Shown piece by piece: positions 28,527 through 35,999 of a stretch of DNA of 64,000 nt. The notes below the pieces were generated by a model. It had not been told where the DNA came from, ran no database searches, and saw only the letters and a program-made list of their open reading frames with translations. Each line of letters opens with the position of its first letter. The stretch's first letter is position 1. A program made the translations under genes and the position numbers. Source of the DNA: G963704535 sp963704535 (GTDB lineage Bacteria > Chloroflexota > Chloroflexia > Chloroflexales > Roseiflexaceae); NCBI GenBank assembly GCA_963704535.1, contig OY969916.1, forward strand, positions 5,208,001 to 5,272,000, given 5' to 3'.

Positions 28527-28856
28527 ATGAATCTCCTGCGACGCTTATTCGGAGGCAGCGGCCCCGCCGCCGACAACGCGATTCATCTATATGTGCGCTG
28601 CAACCGCTGCAACGCGCCGGTCCACGTTCGCATCGACCCGCGCAACGACCTGATGATCGAGTACGGCGACGACGAGGACACAACCGGCTACCGCCTGATC
28701 AAGGAGATCATGGACTCGCGCTGCTTCCGGCTCATGCGCGCCGAGATCGAGTATAACCGCTCGCGACGCGAGACCAGCCGCCAGATCGAGGGGGGGACCT
28801 TCATCTCCCGCGAGGAGCACGATCAGCTCGTGGCCCAGGGCAACCAGAAGAATTAA
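28527..28856 (+). CDS. Small Cys-pair protein of unknown function
   Basis: 109 aa from ATG 28527, preceded by AAGGCG; the open frame extends upstream only through repeat sequence. Residues 28-33 (CNRCNA) have one CxxC pair, reminiscent of half a zinc ribbon. A basic helical region EYNRSRRETSRQIEGG and an acidic patch YGDDEDTTG follow. I do not recognise a named family. It lies 14 bases upstream of the P450 and is probably cotranscribed with it. Coding is supported by codon use and ribosome site. Confidence 0.75.
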   Translation: MNLLRRLFGGSGPAADNAIHLYVRCNRCNAPVHVRIDPRNDLMIEYGDDEDTTGYRLIKEIMDSRCFRLMRAEIEYNRSRRETSRQIEGGTFISREEHDQLVAQGNQKN

Positions 28857-28870
28857 GAGGCAAAGGAACT

Positions 28871-30236
28871 ATGATTCAAGACCATAACGCGCCCGCCGCC
28901 CCGCGCCCGGTGCCCGCCCCGCGCGGCTATCCCGGCGTCGGCGTGCTACCGATCATGGCCCGCAACTCGCTGGAGTATATGGTCAACACGTCGATCCAGT
29001 ACGATGGCGTCGTCCGGCTCCCGCTGGGGCCGAGGTCGATGTACATCATCTCGCACCCGGAGGCAGTGAAACACATCCTCCAGGACAACAACCGCAACTA
29101 CGTCAAAGGCTACGAGCAGGTCGAGGCGCTGTTGGGCCGCGGTCTGGTCACAAGCGAGGGCAGCTTCTGGCTCCGCCAGCGCCGCCTGATGCAGCCGGCC
29201 TTCCACCACCAGAAGGTAGCCTCGCTGCTCGACATCATGGCCCAGGCGACGGCGGCCATGTTGGAGCGTTGGCGCGTAGCCGCCGCGAAACGGCAGCCGC
29301 TCAATATCGCCGCTGAGTCGATGCTGCTGACGCAGCGAATCATCGTTGCGACTATGTTCGGCACCGACATCGGCGACCAGTCCGAGGCAGTGGGCCGCGC
29401 GTTCGCTGCCACACTTGAGCACCTGGCTCGCGCGATGCTCAGCCTGGTGGTGCTGCCCACCTGGGTGCCGACCGCCGCGAACCGCCGCTATCATGAGGCC
29501 ATCCGCACGCTCGAACTCGGTGGTCTACCGGATCATCGCCGAGCGGCAGGCCAGCGGGCGCAGCGCCAACGACCTGCTCTCGATGCTGCTGGATGCCGAG
29601 GATGCCGAGACTGGCGAGCGCATGACCCCGCAGCAGGTGCGCGACGAGATGATGACGATCTTCCTGGCCGGGCACGAGACCACCGCGACGACGCTGGCCT
29701 GGGCCTGCTACCTGCTGGCGCAGCACCCCGATGTCGAGCGCAAGCTGCGCGATGAGCTTGACGCGGTGTTGGGCGGGCGCATCCCCACCACGCAGGACCT
29801 GCCCAGGCTGACGTACACGCGCATGGTGATCGACGAGGTGCTGCGGCTCTACCCGGCGGCCTGGATGTTCGGGCGTCGCCTCCTCGCCGACGACGAGCTG
29901 TGCGGCTACCACATCCCGGCCGGGACCAAGATTACGATCAGCCCGTACATCACGCACCGCTTCCCCAGCCTGTGGGAGCAGCCCGAGGTCTTCGACCCGC
30001 AACGCTTCGCGCCGGAGCGACCGGTCGCGCGCCCGCGCTTCGCCTACTATCCCTTCGCCGGCGGGCCGCGCGTCTGCATCGGCAACACCTTCGCGCTGAT
30101 GGAGGGCCAGCTCATCCTGGCGATGATCTACCAGACCTTCCGGCTGCGCCTGCTGCCCGGCCATCCAGTCAGGCCGAAACCGACCGCGACCCTGCAACCG
30201 CATCCCGGCGTGTGGATGACGCTGCACGGCGATTAG
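28871..30236 (+). CDS. Cytochrome P450, one +1 frameshift
   Basis: Heme monooxygenase of about 454 aa after correction. AAAGGAACT precedes ATG 28871. The first frame reads to HEAIRTLE near residue 214. An extra A at about 29514 shifts the frame, and removing it gives RTLDSVVYRIIAERQ and a full C-terminal half. The I-helix oxygen-binding motif is AGHETT, the K-helix ExxR is EVLR, the PERF region is DPQRFAPER and the heme loop is FAGGPRVCIG with the cysteine ligand. The layout resembles bacterial long-chain fatty-acid or terpene P450s. No redox partner is adjacent. Its TAG stop lies within the end of an R3 element. Confidence 0.9.
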
Positions 30237-30377
30237 TGGGTCACTTGATCTGCTGACGGCATTGTCCGTATTACGTGTTGCGTGTTACGTGCGCGCTGAC
30301 ACGCAATACGCAACACGCAACACGCAATACGCAACACGCAACAGAGAATGGCGCTATCGAGGTCAAGCGACCCACTA
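30234..30377. repeat. R3 element whose two ends provide stop codons of convergent genes
   Basis: Terminal inverted repeats TAGTGGGTCACTTGA (30234) and, on the minus strand, TAGTGGGTCGCTTGA (from 30377) flank an inner palindrome of TTACGTGTTGCGTGTTACGTG against ACGCAACACGCAAC. The left TAG stops the P450 and the right TAG stops the HIT gene. It probably also forms a two-way terminator. Confidence 0.82.
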
Positions 30378-30875
30378 GGGCGGAAGTTCCATATGCGCCC
30401 GTATGCGGCTTGCGACTTCTGCCAGCTCCTCATCCGAGAGCGCCAATACGCCACTTCGGAAGCTCAGGGCCTCAAACTGCTGCTGCTTAAACGGCACCCC
30501 AGGCGGCAGCGCCGCGATATGCCAGTGGACATGCCGGTTGCCCTGCTGGCTGCCCAGCGAGAGAATATAGACCCGCTCGGTCGGAACAGCCTTCCGCATC
30601 GCCTCGGCCACACAGTAAATGATCTGCTGGAGCTGCATATACTCGGCCAGCGTAAAATCGCCGGTCACATGCTCACGATGCTGGCGCGGCGCGACAAGCG
30701 TATAGCCATACAGCACCGGGTATTTGTTCAGAAAGACAACCGCCGTGTCATCCTCATAAATCATGTGATGCCGATAGGCCGGATTGCCCGCGATCAGCTC
30801 GCAGATAAAACAGGGGCTGGTCGTGATCTGCTGAACGTACGCTTCAAAATCAAACGGCTGGTGCGGTACCATCAT
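30375..30875 (-). CDS. HIT-domain nucleotide hydrolase/transferase
   Basis: Cytoplasmic histidine-triad protein of 166 aa; the family cleaves or transfers nucleoside-phosphate groups through a nucleotidyl-histidine intermediate. An N-terminal CFIC pair and IYEDDTAVVFLNKYPVLYGYTLVAPRQH match the zinc-bearing HIT/GalT-like branch. The catalytic triad is HVHWHIA. It is the last gene of a six-gene minus-strand operon, starting 26 bases inside the preceding gene, so coupling is tight. Given its neighbours, a nucleotide conjugate is the likely substrate (inference). The tail ends in MELPP at a repeat-supplied stop. Confidence 0.9.
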   Translation of the reverse strand: MMVPHQPFDFEAYVQQITTSPCFICELIAGNPAYRHHMIYEDDTAVVFLNKYPVLYGYTLVAPRQHREHVTGDFTLAEYMQLQQIIYCVAEAMRKAVPTERVYILSLGSQQGNRHVHWHIAALPPGVPFKQQQFEALSFRSGVLALSDEELAEVASRIRAHMELPP

Positions 30876-32055
30876 CCCCCCGCAAGCGTGCCACGCAGTC
30901 TTTGAGATACGTCAGCTTCGAATAGTACGTCGACACCGGCTGCGCGCCCTGCTCGACCAGGAAGGCATGAACCGCCTCTTTCACCACCGCCAGCTCGTCG
31001 AGCACGGCGCGGGGCTGGTAGCACGAGCGGGTGTGCAGATATTCGACCTCACATTGAACCAATGGCGGGCAATCCAACTCCGTCACGGTTGAGCGATCGA
31101 ACATCACGACGTAGATGTTGCCGGTCGCCAGCAACTCAAAGTCAACATCATAGCGAACGCGCTTAAAATGGGGCAGCCGCCGGTGGACCAGCCCTGGAAA
31201 ATGCTCGCGTAGATGGTCCTCGAACGAGCCGTCGATCGTCACCTCGCGCTGGCGGTACTCCTTGCGGATCAGCGTGTCTTCGGGGTAGACCTTGCGCTTG
31301 ATGATATACATGCCCTGCGGGGTGGGGATGAAGGAGATGTAGCCCTTCTCCTCCAGCGGCGCGCTGATCTCGAACAAGTAGTTATCGTAATCCCAGTGGG
31401 TGATCGGGTGGGCGACGTGCAGCGTGAAGCCCGGCAGGATGTCCCGAGCGGCGCTGCGATACAACTGGGTCGCCAGCCGCCAGGTATCGACACCGCCATC
31501 GAGATTGTACTTATACTCCATCTCGTCGTCTGGCCGGTCCTTCTTATAGGAGCTGAAGTTATTGTGGTTATTGAGGAACAGCCGCCACTCGGCGTGGCCC
31601 AGCAGCGCCTGGTTGCGGATCGCGGTCGCGCTTTGCGCGCCGGCATCGGGGGGCGCTTGCGGATCGAGCGGGCGGGCACCGGTGTTGAGAAACAGCAGCC
31701 GGTCCCAATGCAATATCACGCAACTGTAGGTCGCCTCGCTATCCGCGAAACGGGCGTGCAGAAACAGCGGCACATAGCTGCCCGCCAATCCCAGGCGCGC
31801 GGCCATCGCATCGCGCAGCCCCAGGCCCTCAAGGAGCTGGCCCAGCGTCGCCTGGCCCTCGGCGCGCAGGGCGCCATCGGACTCGTGGCAGCGATAGATC
31901 ACCGGCTGCTCGTCGAGATCGAACGCGGCGCTATTGCGCCCGATCCGGTTGTCGGGCAGGGGCCATTCGAGCGCCAGGAACGGCTCGCTCACATCCAGGG
32001 CCGGCTGGTTGCGCCAATCGATCGGGCAGACCAGCAGCGTAACAAAGACCGTCAT
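30850..32055 (-). CDS. Unknown protein with CYTH-like triphosphatase signature
   Basis: 401 aa from ATG 32055, preceded by CTGGAG; the longer open frame upstream overlaps the PPDK-like gene and is spurious. I do not recognise the N-terminal 165 residues. Residues 178-182 read EMEYK, an exact ExExK signature of CYTH enzymes, which bind triphosphates with two metals in a beta tunnel. Later strands also fit: YIIKRKVY at 250-257, EYRQREVTID at 266-275 and CEVEYLHTRS at 335-344, alternating acidic and basic residues. The assignment is my inference from pattern and spacing. It sits two bases after the phosphotransferase-like gene in the nucleotide operon, which supports a phosphate-handling role. 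Confidence 0.6.
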   Translation of the reverse strand: MTVFVTLLVCPIDWRNQPALDVSEPFLALEWPLPDNRIGRNSAAFDLDEQPVIYRCHESDGALRAEGQATLGQLLEGLGLRDAMAARLGLAGSYVPLFLHARFADSEATYSCVILHWDRLLFLNTGARPLDPQAPPDAGAQSATAIRNQALLGHAEWRLFLNNHNNFSSYKKDRPDDEMEYKYNLDGGVDTWRLATQLYRSAARDILPGFTLHVAHPITHWDYDNYLFEISAPLEEKGYISFIPTPQGMYIIKRKVYPEDTLIRKEYRQREVTIDGSFEDHLREHFPGLVHRRLPHFKRVRYDVDFELLATGNIYVVMFDRSTVTELDCPPLVQCEVEYLHTRSCYQPRAVLDELAVVKEAVHAFLVEQGAQPVSTYYSKLTYLKDCVARLRGDDGTAPAV

Positions 32056-32057
32056 AG

Positions 32058-34073
32058 TTAATCTCCAGGTGCAATGGGAACAACTGAGGTCATGCGCGTC
32101 ACATGCTGATGATCGATCAGCACCTGCTCGTGGGCGCCGACCTGCGCCACCGACGCGACAACCGCCGGGATGCGCGCCTCGCGCAGCAGGATGGCCAGGT
32201 GGCACAGCAGCGATCCGCGCTCGAACACAAACCCGGCCACGTGATCCAGCAGCACCGCCAGCGCCGCATACGGCTGGCGGGCAAACACGATCGGCTTCGG
32301 CTGCCGCCCCACCACCTGGTCCAGCAGCGCCCGAAACGGCTCGCGCGCTGCTACATCCTCGGTCTTGCCGACGCTGACCACCGGAGCGACGCTCATGCGC
32401 GCCAGGCCGGCATCGTCGTCGAGCCGCAGCGCCGGGCCGCAAGCAGCGCCCGCCGACAGCACAATGCCCCCATCATGCCGGATCTGAAGCTCCCCCACCT
32501 GCTCCATCGAATAATCGACAAAATAGGGCGTTCCGTCCTCCAGCACCCATTCGAGCTGGCAACCGGGCAGGGCCTGATTGAGCGCGTGGGTGAAGGCGTG
32601 GATGGCCGGTAGGATGGCGACCCACTGCTCCAACTCGGCCGCCGAGTCAACGCTCGCCCCTTCGAGCCGGGGCGGCTGGCGGTAGTTCGCCCAGATGATC
32701 TGCGCGCACGCCGCCAGCCCGCGGTTGATCGCCAGCAGGCCGTCGGCGGAGAACTCGATCAGCAGACCATCGGAGTCCAGTGGCAGCGAAATAAAGCCAT
32801 ACTGCCCACGCAGATAATCGCGCATGATCACCGCGTGGCGCTGCTTGCCGGTGGGCGTAAGGCCGAACGCGTTGACGAAGTAGGCCGGGACTTCGTGCTT
32901 CTTCACGATGATCTGGCGCAGCGCGGGGCTGATATCGAGCACCACGGCGTCGGCGGCGGTCGCGCCCAGGAGCTGGTCGAGCGCATCGGCGTGCGCCACG
33001 AGGCCCGCGCCATCGAACGACAGCACATGGGCCGCCCCGGTCTTCACGCCTGCGGCGGCGGCGCGGCGGTAGGCGGGCGCGCGCTTCGCCACATACCCGG
33101 CGTAGATCTCGCGACACTCGCCCAGATCCAGGTCCAGCGGCAGCGTTTCATCGAAGTACAGGGCGGCGCTGGCGAAGTGCGGCCCACTTTGCTCGGCGAA
33201 GCGCAGGCCGGCCGTCACCGGTCGCACCTGCACAATCGCCAGCCCGGCCGGCTCCCAGGCCCACTCGACATCCAGATCGTAGCCGAACTGCGCGCGCAGC
33301 ATCGTGACCATGCCGGCCACCTGCGCCAGCGCGGCCTGCTCGGTCGTGGATCGGGCGCGGCCATCGCCGGGCCGGTAGGTCTCTGGAACGGCCAGGCCGG
33401 AGACCAGCGCATCGCCCAGGCCCTGGACATATTCCACCACCAGATCGTGCTCGCCGGCGCCGGTCGTAAAGGCCACCCCGGCAAGCTGCGCCGGCACCAT
33501 CCGCTGGATGATCACCGCCATACCCGGCTCGGCCGCAAGCACCCCAGCTCGTGCGCGCGCTAGAATGGCCGGGTAATCGTAGTAGGCGCGCCAGCAGTCC
33601 AGCACGGCGGCGCAGACCTGCTCCAGCCCGCGCACCTGGAGCGTGCTGCGATACACCCCCGCGAAGCTCGTGCCCCGCGCATCCTCGCCGATCGCGGAGG
33701 AGCGCACGGCGAAGACGCAATCATCGAGCGGGCCGAACGCGCGCTCCAGCTCCACCTGCAACGCCGCGCGCAGCTCGTCTGGGAGCGCCAGATCGGCCAG
33801 GGCCGCTTGCAACTCAGGCAGCGCCGGCGTCACGAAGGCGCCCGACGTGGCCTGGAGATCGGTAAAGAAATCGCGCAGCCGCTCCATGCGCCAGCCGCTC
33901 AACGCATCGGCGAACGCCGCGACCGTCACACACACGGCCGGCGGCACTGGCGCGACCGCCACAATGCGGCATAGATTAGCGAACTTCCCGCCGATCAGGG
34001 CATGGTCGGCCGGCGTATCAAGATGCGCGATCCACTCACTAACAGGTGCTTTCACTGACGACAACTTGCTCAC
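32058..34073 (-). CDS. PEP-synthase/rifampin-phosphotransferase-like protein
   Basis: 671 aa from GTG 34073 (a GTG at 34055 is also possible). The N-terminal ATP-grasp domain (about 20-290) keeps its family motifs: LIGGKFANL, FAVRSSAIGEDARGTSFAG, QRMVPAQLAGVAFTT, EYVQGLGDALVSGLAVP and VQVRPVT. A middle domain of about 270 residues has no PEP/pyruvate TIM barrel. The C-terminal swivelling domain carries the phosphohistidine, H625, in GSLLCHLAILLREARIPAV. This ATP-grasp, substrate, His order matches rifampin phosphotransferase, but with a shorter middle. It likely phosphorylates a small molecule using ATP. It overlaps the deaminase-like gene by 35 bases. Confidence 0.85.
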   Translation of the reverse strand: MSKLSSVKAPVSEWIAHLDTPADHALIGGKFANLCRIVAVAPVPPAVCVTVAAFADALSGWRMERLRDFFTDLQATSGAFVTPALPELQAALADLALPDELRAALQVELERAFGPLDDCVFAVRSSAIGEDARGTSFAGVYRSTLQVRGLEQVCAAVLDCWRAYYDYPAILARARAGVLAAEPGMAVIIQRMVPAQLAGVAFTTGAGEHDLVVEYVQGLGDALVSGLAVPETYRPGDGRARSTTEQAALAQVAGMVTMLRAQFGYDLDVEWAWEPAGLAIVQVRPVTAGLRFAEQSGPHFASAALYFDETLPLDLDLGECREIYAGYVAKRAPAYRRAAAAGVKTGAAHVLSFDGAGLVAHADALDQLLGATAADAVVLDISPALRQIIVKKHEVPAYFVNAFGLTPTGKQRHAVIMRDYLRGQYGFISLPLDSDGLLIEFSADGLLAINRGLAACAQIIWANYRQPPRLEGASVDSAAELEQWVAILPAIHAFTHALNQALPGCQLEWVLEDGTPYFVDYSMEQVGELQIRHDGGIVLSAGAACGPALRLDDDAGLARMSVAPVVSVGKTEDVAAREPFRALLDQVVGRQPKPIVFARQPYAALAVLLDHVAGFVFERGSLLCHLAILLREARIPAVVASVAQVGAHEQVLIDHQHVTRMTSVVPIAPGD

Positions 34074-34590
34074 GCTCGAAATCCTTGTAAATCAGGGTAC
34101 TCTGCGGCCCCCTTGATGACTGGTACTTGCCGGTGTAGAGCTTGACGCGGCCCTGCGGCCGCCACCACATGATCTGCCCGATCGGCATGCCGCGATACAC
34201 GCGCAACGGGTGGATCGTGAAGAGCTGCAACGTCCACTGGCCAATGAAGCCAATATCGCCCAGCGAAGCGGACAGGTTGATGAACAGGCCCAGCCGCGCC
34301 ACCGACGAGCGCGCGGCGAACGTCGGCGCGTAGTGGCAACTGCCCATGACCTCGATCGTGCTGCCGAGATACAGGCGGTTCGGCTGTAGCACGAAGCCAT
34401 CCGGGCCGATGTGGATCTCATCGAACTCGTTGATGATCTTTGGATCTAAAGGAAAGCGCGTATAGATCCGCAATTGCTCGGCCAGCCGGAAATTGTAGCT
34501 GTTTGGATTCACATGGCTGTGATTAAATGGCTCAATCACAATTCTTCCAGCCGCGCACTCCTCCGCGATCTCATTTCCCGTGAGAATCAC
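34039..34590 (-). CDS. dCTP deaminase-like protein A (catalytic Glu replaced)
   Basis: 183 aa, dUTPase/dCTP-deaminase fold. Compared with E. coli Dcd, the phosphate-binding block is intact: RSSVARLGL gives S95 and R99, equivalent to S111 and R115. The general base E138 is replaced: Q122 in QWTLQLF. The usual SVDLRL strand reads NSYNFRL. Alone it should deaminate poorly or not at all, so it may bind a nucleotide as sensor, act on another substrate, or need its paralogue. Its ATG overlaps the stop of paralogue B by four bases. The two share MILTG starts and PNSY motifs, so they arose by duplication. Confidence 0.88.
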   Translation of the reverse strand: MILTGNEIAEECAAGRIVIEPFNHSHVNPNSYNFRLAEQLRIYTRFPLDPKIINEFDEIHIGPDGFVLQPNRLYLGSTIEVMGSCHYAPTFAARSSVARLGLFINLSASLGDIGFIGQWTLQLFTIHPLRVYRGMPIGQIMWWRPQGRVKLYTGKYQSSRGPQSTLIYKDFEREQVVVSESTC

Positions 34591-35114
34591 GAGTCATCTC
34601 CTCCTTCCTCGAACAGCCGTGATGAAACGACCTCCCGCGATCCGACATACTTGCCGCTGTAGATCGAGGTGGCGCCTTGCGGTCTCCAGAATGCGATCTT
34701 ACCGATCAGCATTTCGGGGTAAACAATCACCGGGTGGATTACGCTGATCTCCAGCGTCCAGGGGATAATGGCGCCAGTATGGCCGAGCGGGGCGCTAAAC
34801 TGAATCCACATGCCGATTGTCGACGTCGAGCGTCTGGCATACAGCGTCGCCGCGTAGAAGTTGCTCCCCATCGTCTCGAACGTACTGCCGAGATAGAAGC
34901 GCCCAGGTTCAAGGCAGTATCCCGAAGCTGGAACCGTAATATGATACTCTACCGGCTTTTCGCGTGCATCGACAATATCATTTTCATAGCAAATAAGCTG
35001 CCGGGCCAGATGAAAGCCATAGCTGTTCGGTTCGATATATGTAGTATCGAAGGGGGTAATAACAACTCTTCCGGCTATAATCTCGCGCTCAATCTCCAAA
35101 CCAGTAAGAATCAT
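34587..35114 (-). CDS. dCTP deaminase-like protein B (Ser/Arg replaced, Glu kept)
   Basis: 175 aa paralogue of the downstream gene, same fold. Here the catalytic glutamate survives (E122 in PWTLEISV), but the conserved block RSSxAR is RRSTST, so the equivalents of S111 and R115 are R95 and T99. Its losses are the mirror image of paralogue A. In trimeric dUTPase/Dcd enzymes active sites form between subunits, so a mixed trimer could rebuild a complete site. It starts eight bases after the kinase gene. A substrate other than dCTP is possible, since LGHTGAIIP replaces the canonical IDPGWxG hairpin. Confidence 0.87.
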   Translation of the reverse strand: MILTGLEIEREIIAGRVVITPFDTTYIEPNSYGFHLARQLICYENDIVDAREKPVEYHITVPASGYCLEPGRFYLGSTFETMGSNFYAATLYARRSTSTIGMWIQFSAPLGHTGAIIPWTLEISVIHPVIVYPEMLIGKIAFWRPQGATSIYSGKYVGSREVVSSRLFEEGGDDS

Positions 35115-35121
35115 AGTATGC

Positions 35122-35670
35122 TTACGCTATAAGTTGATCCGCGAGATCAGCGATCTTTCGCCGTAGCTCGTCCATATCACCGTTGTTGTCGAGCTTAAAA
35201 TCCGGCTGGATGAGGTCGATCTGTGCCGATGATTGTGAATGAAACACCACAGTAAGATCAGAACGCTGGGCCAGCCGCGCGCGCCGGAGGCCTTCTATGC
35301 TCTGGACCCGCACAAATCGGAAGCCGAGCTGCTTCAGCGCCGGATAGTCGACGTAGGGGTCACGGAGGTCGTCATTGATGACGACATCTGCGGTGGTAAG
35401 CGCGAGCCGACGTGAGAAGTCATCGACCAGACTTGTTGGGGAGATACGCCGGAGGTGCGATGCGATCGATTCGAGCAGAATCTGATCCTGCTCATCTGGA
35501 TCGAGTTCTTTTCCTACCAGCCGATAAAATTCCTTCTGAAGATCATAGAGCGGTTTGGCAAGCTTGAGCACTGCGACCGACTGACCGCGTTCCTCAAAGG
35601 AGCCCCGCAATAACGCTGCCGTCGTCGATTTTCCAGAACCGCTATGCCCAAACAACACGACCTTGATCAC
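35122..35670 (-). CDS. P-loop kinase, probably nucleotide kinase-like
   Basis: 182 aa from GTG 35670, which has GGAGG five bases upstream; the longer frame enters an R1-like repeat. Walker A is GHSGSGKST at residues 8-16. VVINDDLRDPYVDYPALKQLG supplies the acidic strand and a dNMP-kinase-like DDLR motif. RVQSIEGLRRARLAQR resembles the lid region, where kinases hold the transferred phosphate. Phage-type deoxynucleoside monophosphate kinases and small AAA-like kinases look similar. It is the first gene of the six-gene operon. With two deaminase-like proteins next to it, a role in a nucleotide pathway is the natural reading (inference). Confidence 0.75.
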   Translation of the reverse strand: MIKVVLFGHSGSGKSTTAALLRGSFEERGQSVAVLKLAKPLYDLQKEFYRLVGKELDPDEQDQILLESIASHLRRISPTSLVDDFSRRLALTTADVVINDDLRDPYVDYPALKQLGFRFVRVQSIEGLRRARLAQRSDLTVVFHSQSSAQIDLIQPDFKLDNNGDMDELRRKIADLADQLIA

Positions 35671-35712
35671 CCACGCCTCCAACTCCGGTAGGAATACTAT
35701 AGCGTTCCTAAA

Positions 35713-35774
35713 TGAGTTGTAAAAGGGGGGTGTGGGGGAAGCCCCCACAGAAACCCATTTCCACTTTACAACTT
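35713..35774. repeat. R1-like palindrome upstream of the nucleotide operon
   Basis: AGTTGTAAA and TTTACAACT form outer arms around TGTGGGGGAAGCCCCCACA. It lies about 40 bases before the first gene of the operon on the minus strand. Confidence 0.7.
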
Positions 35775-35942
35775 AGATAGGATTGCTATATATATCCGGC
35801 GTGCCAAAACCTATACCCCTCCGATCACATGCAGATCGTGAACGGCGATAGTTTTCTGAACTCGACGGTTGTGTGGCTCTGTTTCTGGACTATCAAGGCT
35901 AGTATTAAGATTATGCGAAATCGCTAGATCTGTCAATGATAG

Positions 35943-35975
35943 AAAAAGCAGATCGCGCCCCTGGCGCGATCTGCT
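35943..35975 (-). terminator. Rho-independent terminator of the LNPQPEPP-protein gene
   Basis: Perfect 13-base arms AGCAGATCGCGCC (35947-35959) and GGCGCGATCTGCT (35963-35975) with a three-base loop. Read on the minus strand the stem is followed by TTTTT. It lies 25 bases past the stop codon at 36000. Confidence 0.9.
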
Positions 35976-35999
35976 TAGGGCAGGCTATCCCAATTTGGG

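Noticed and set aside
32056..32442. Longer N-terminus for the CYTH-like protein
   Set aside because: It lies wholly within the phosphohistidine domain of the preceding gene in another frame; CTGGAG and ATG 32055 give a proper start.
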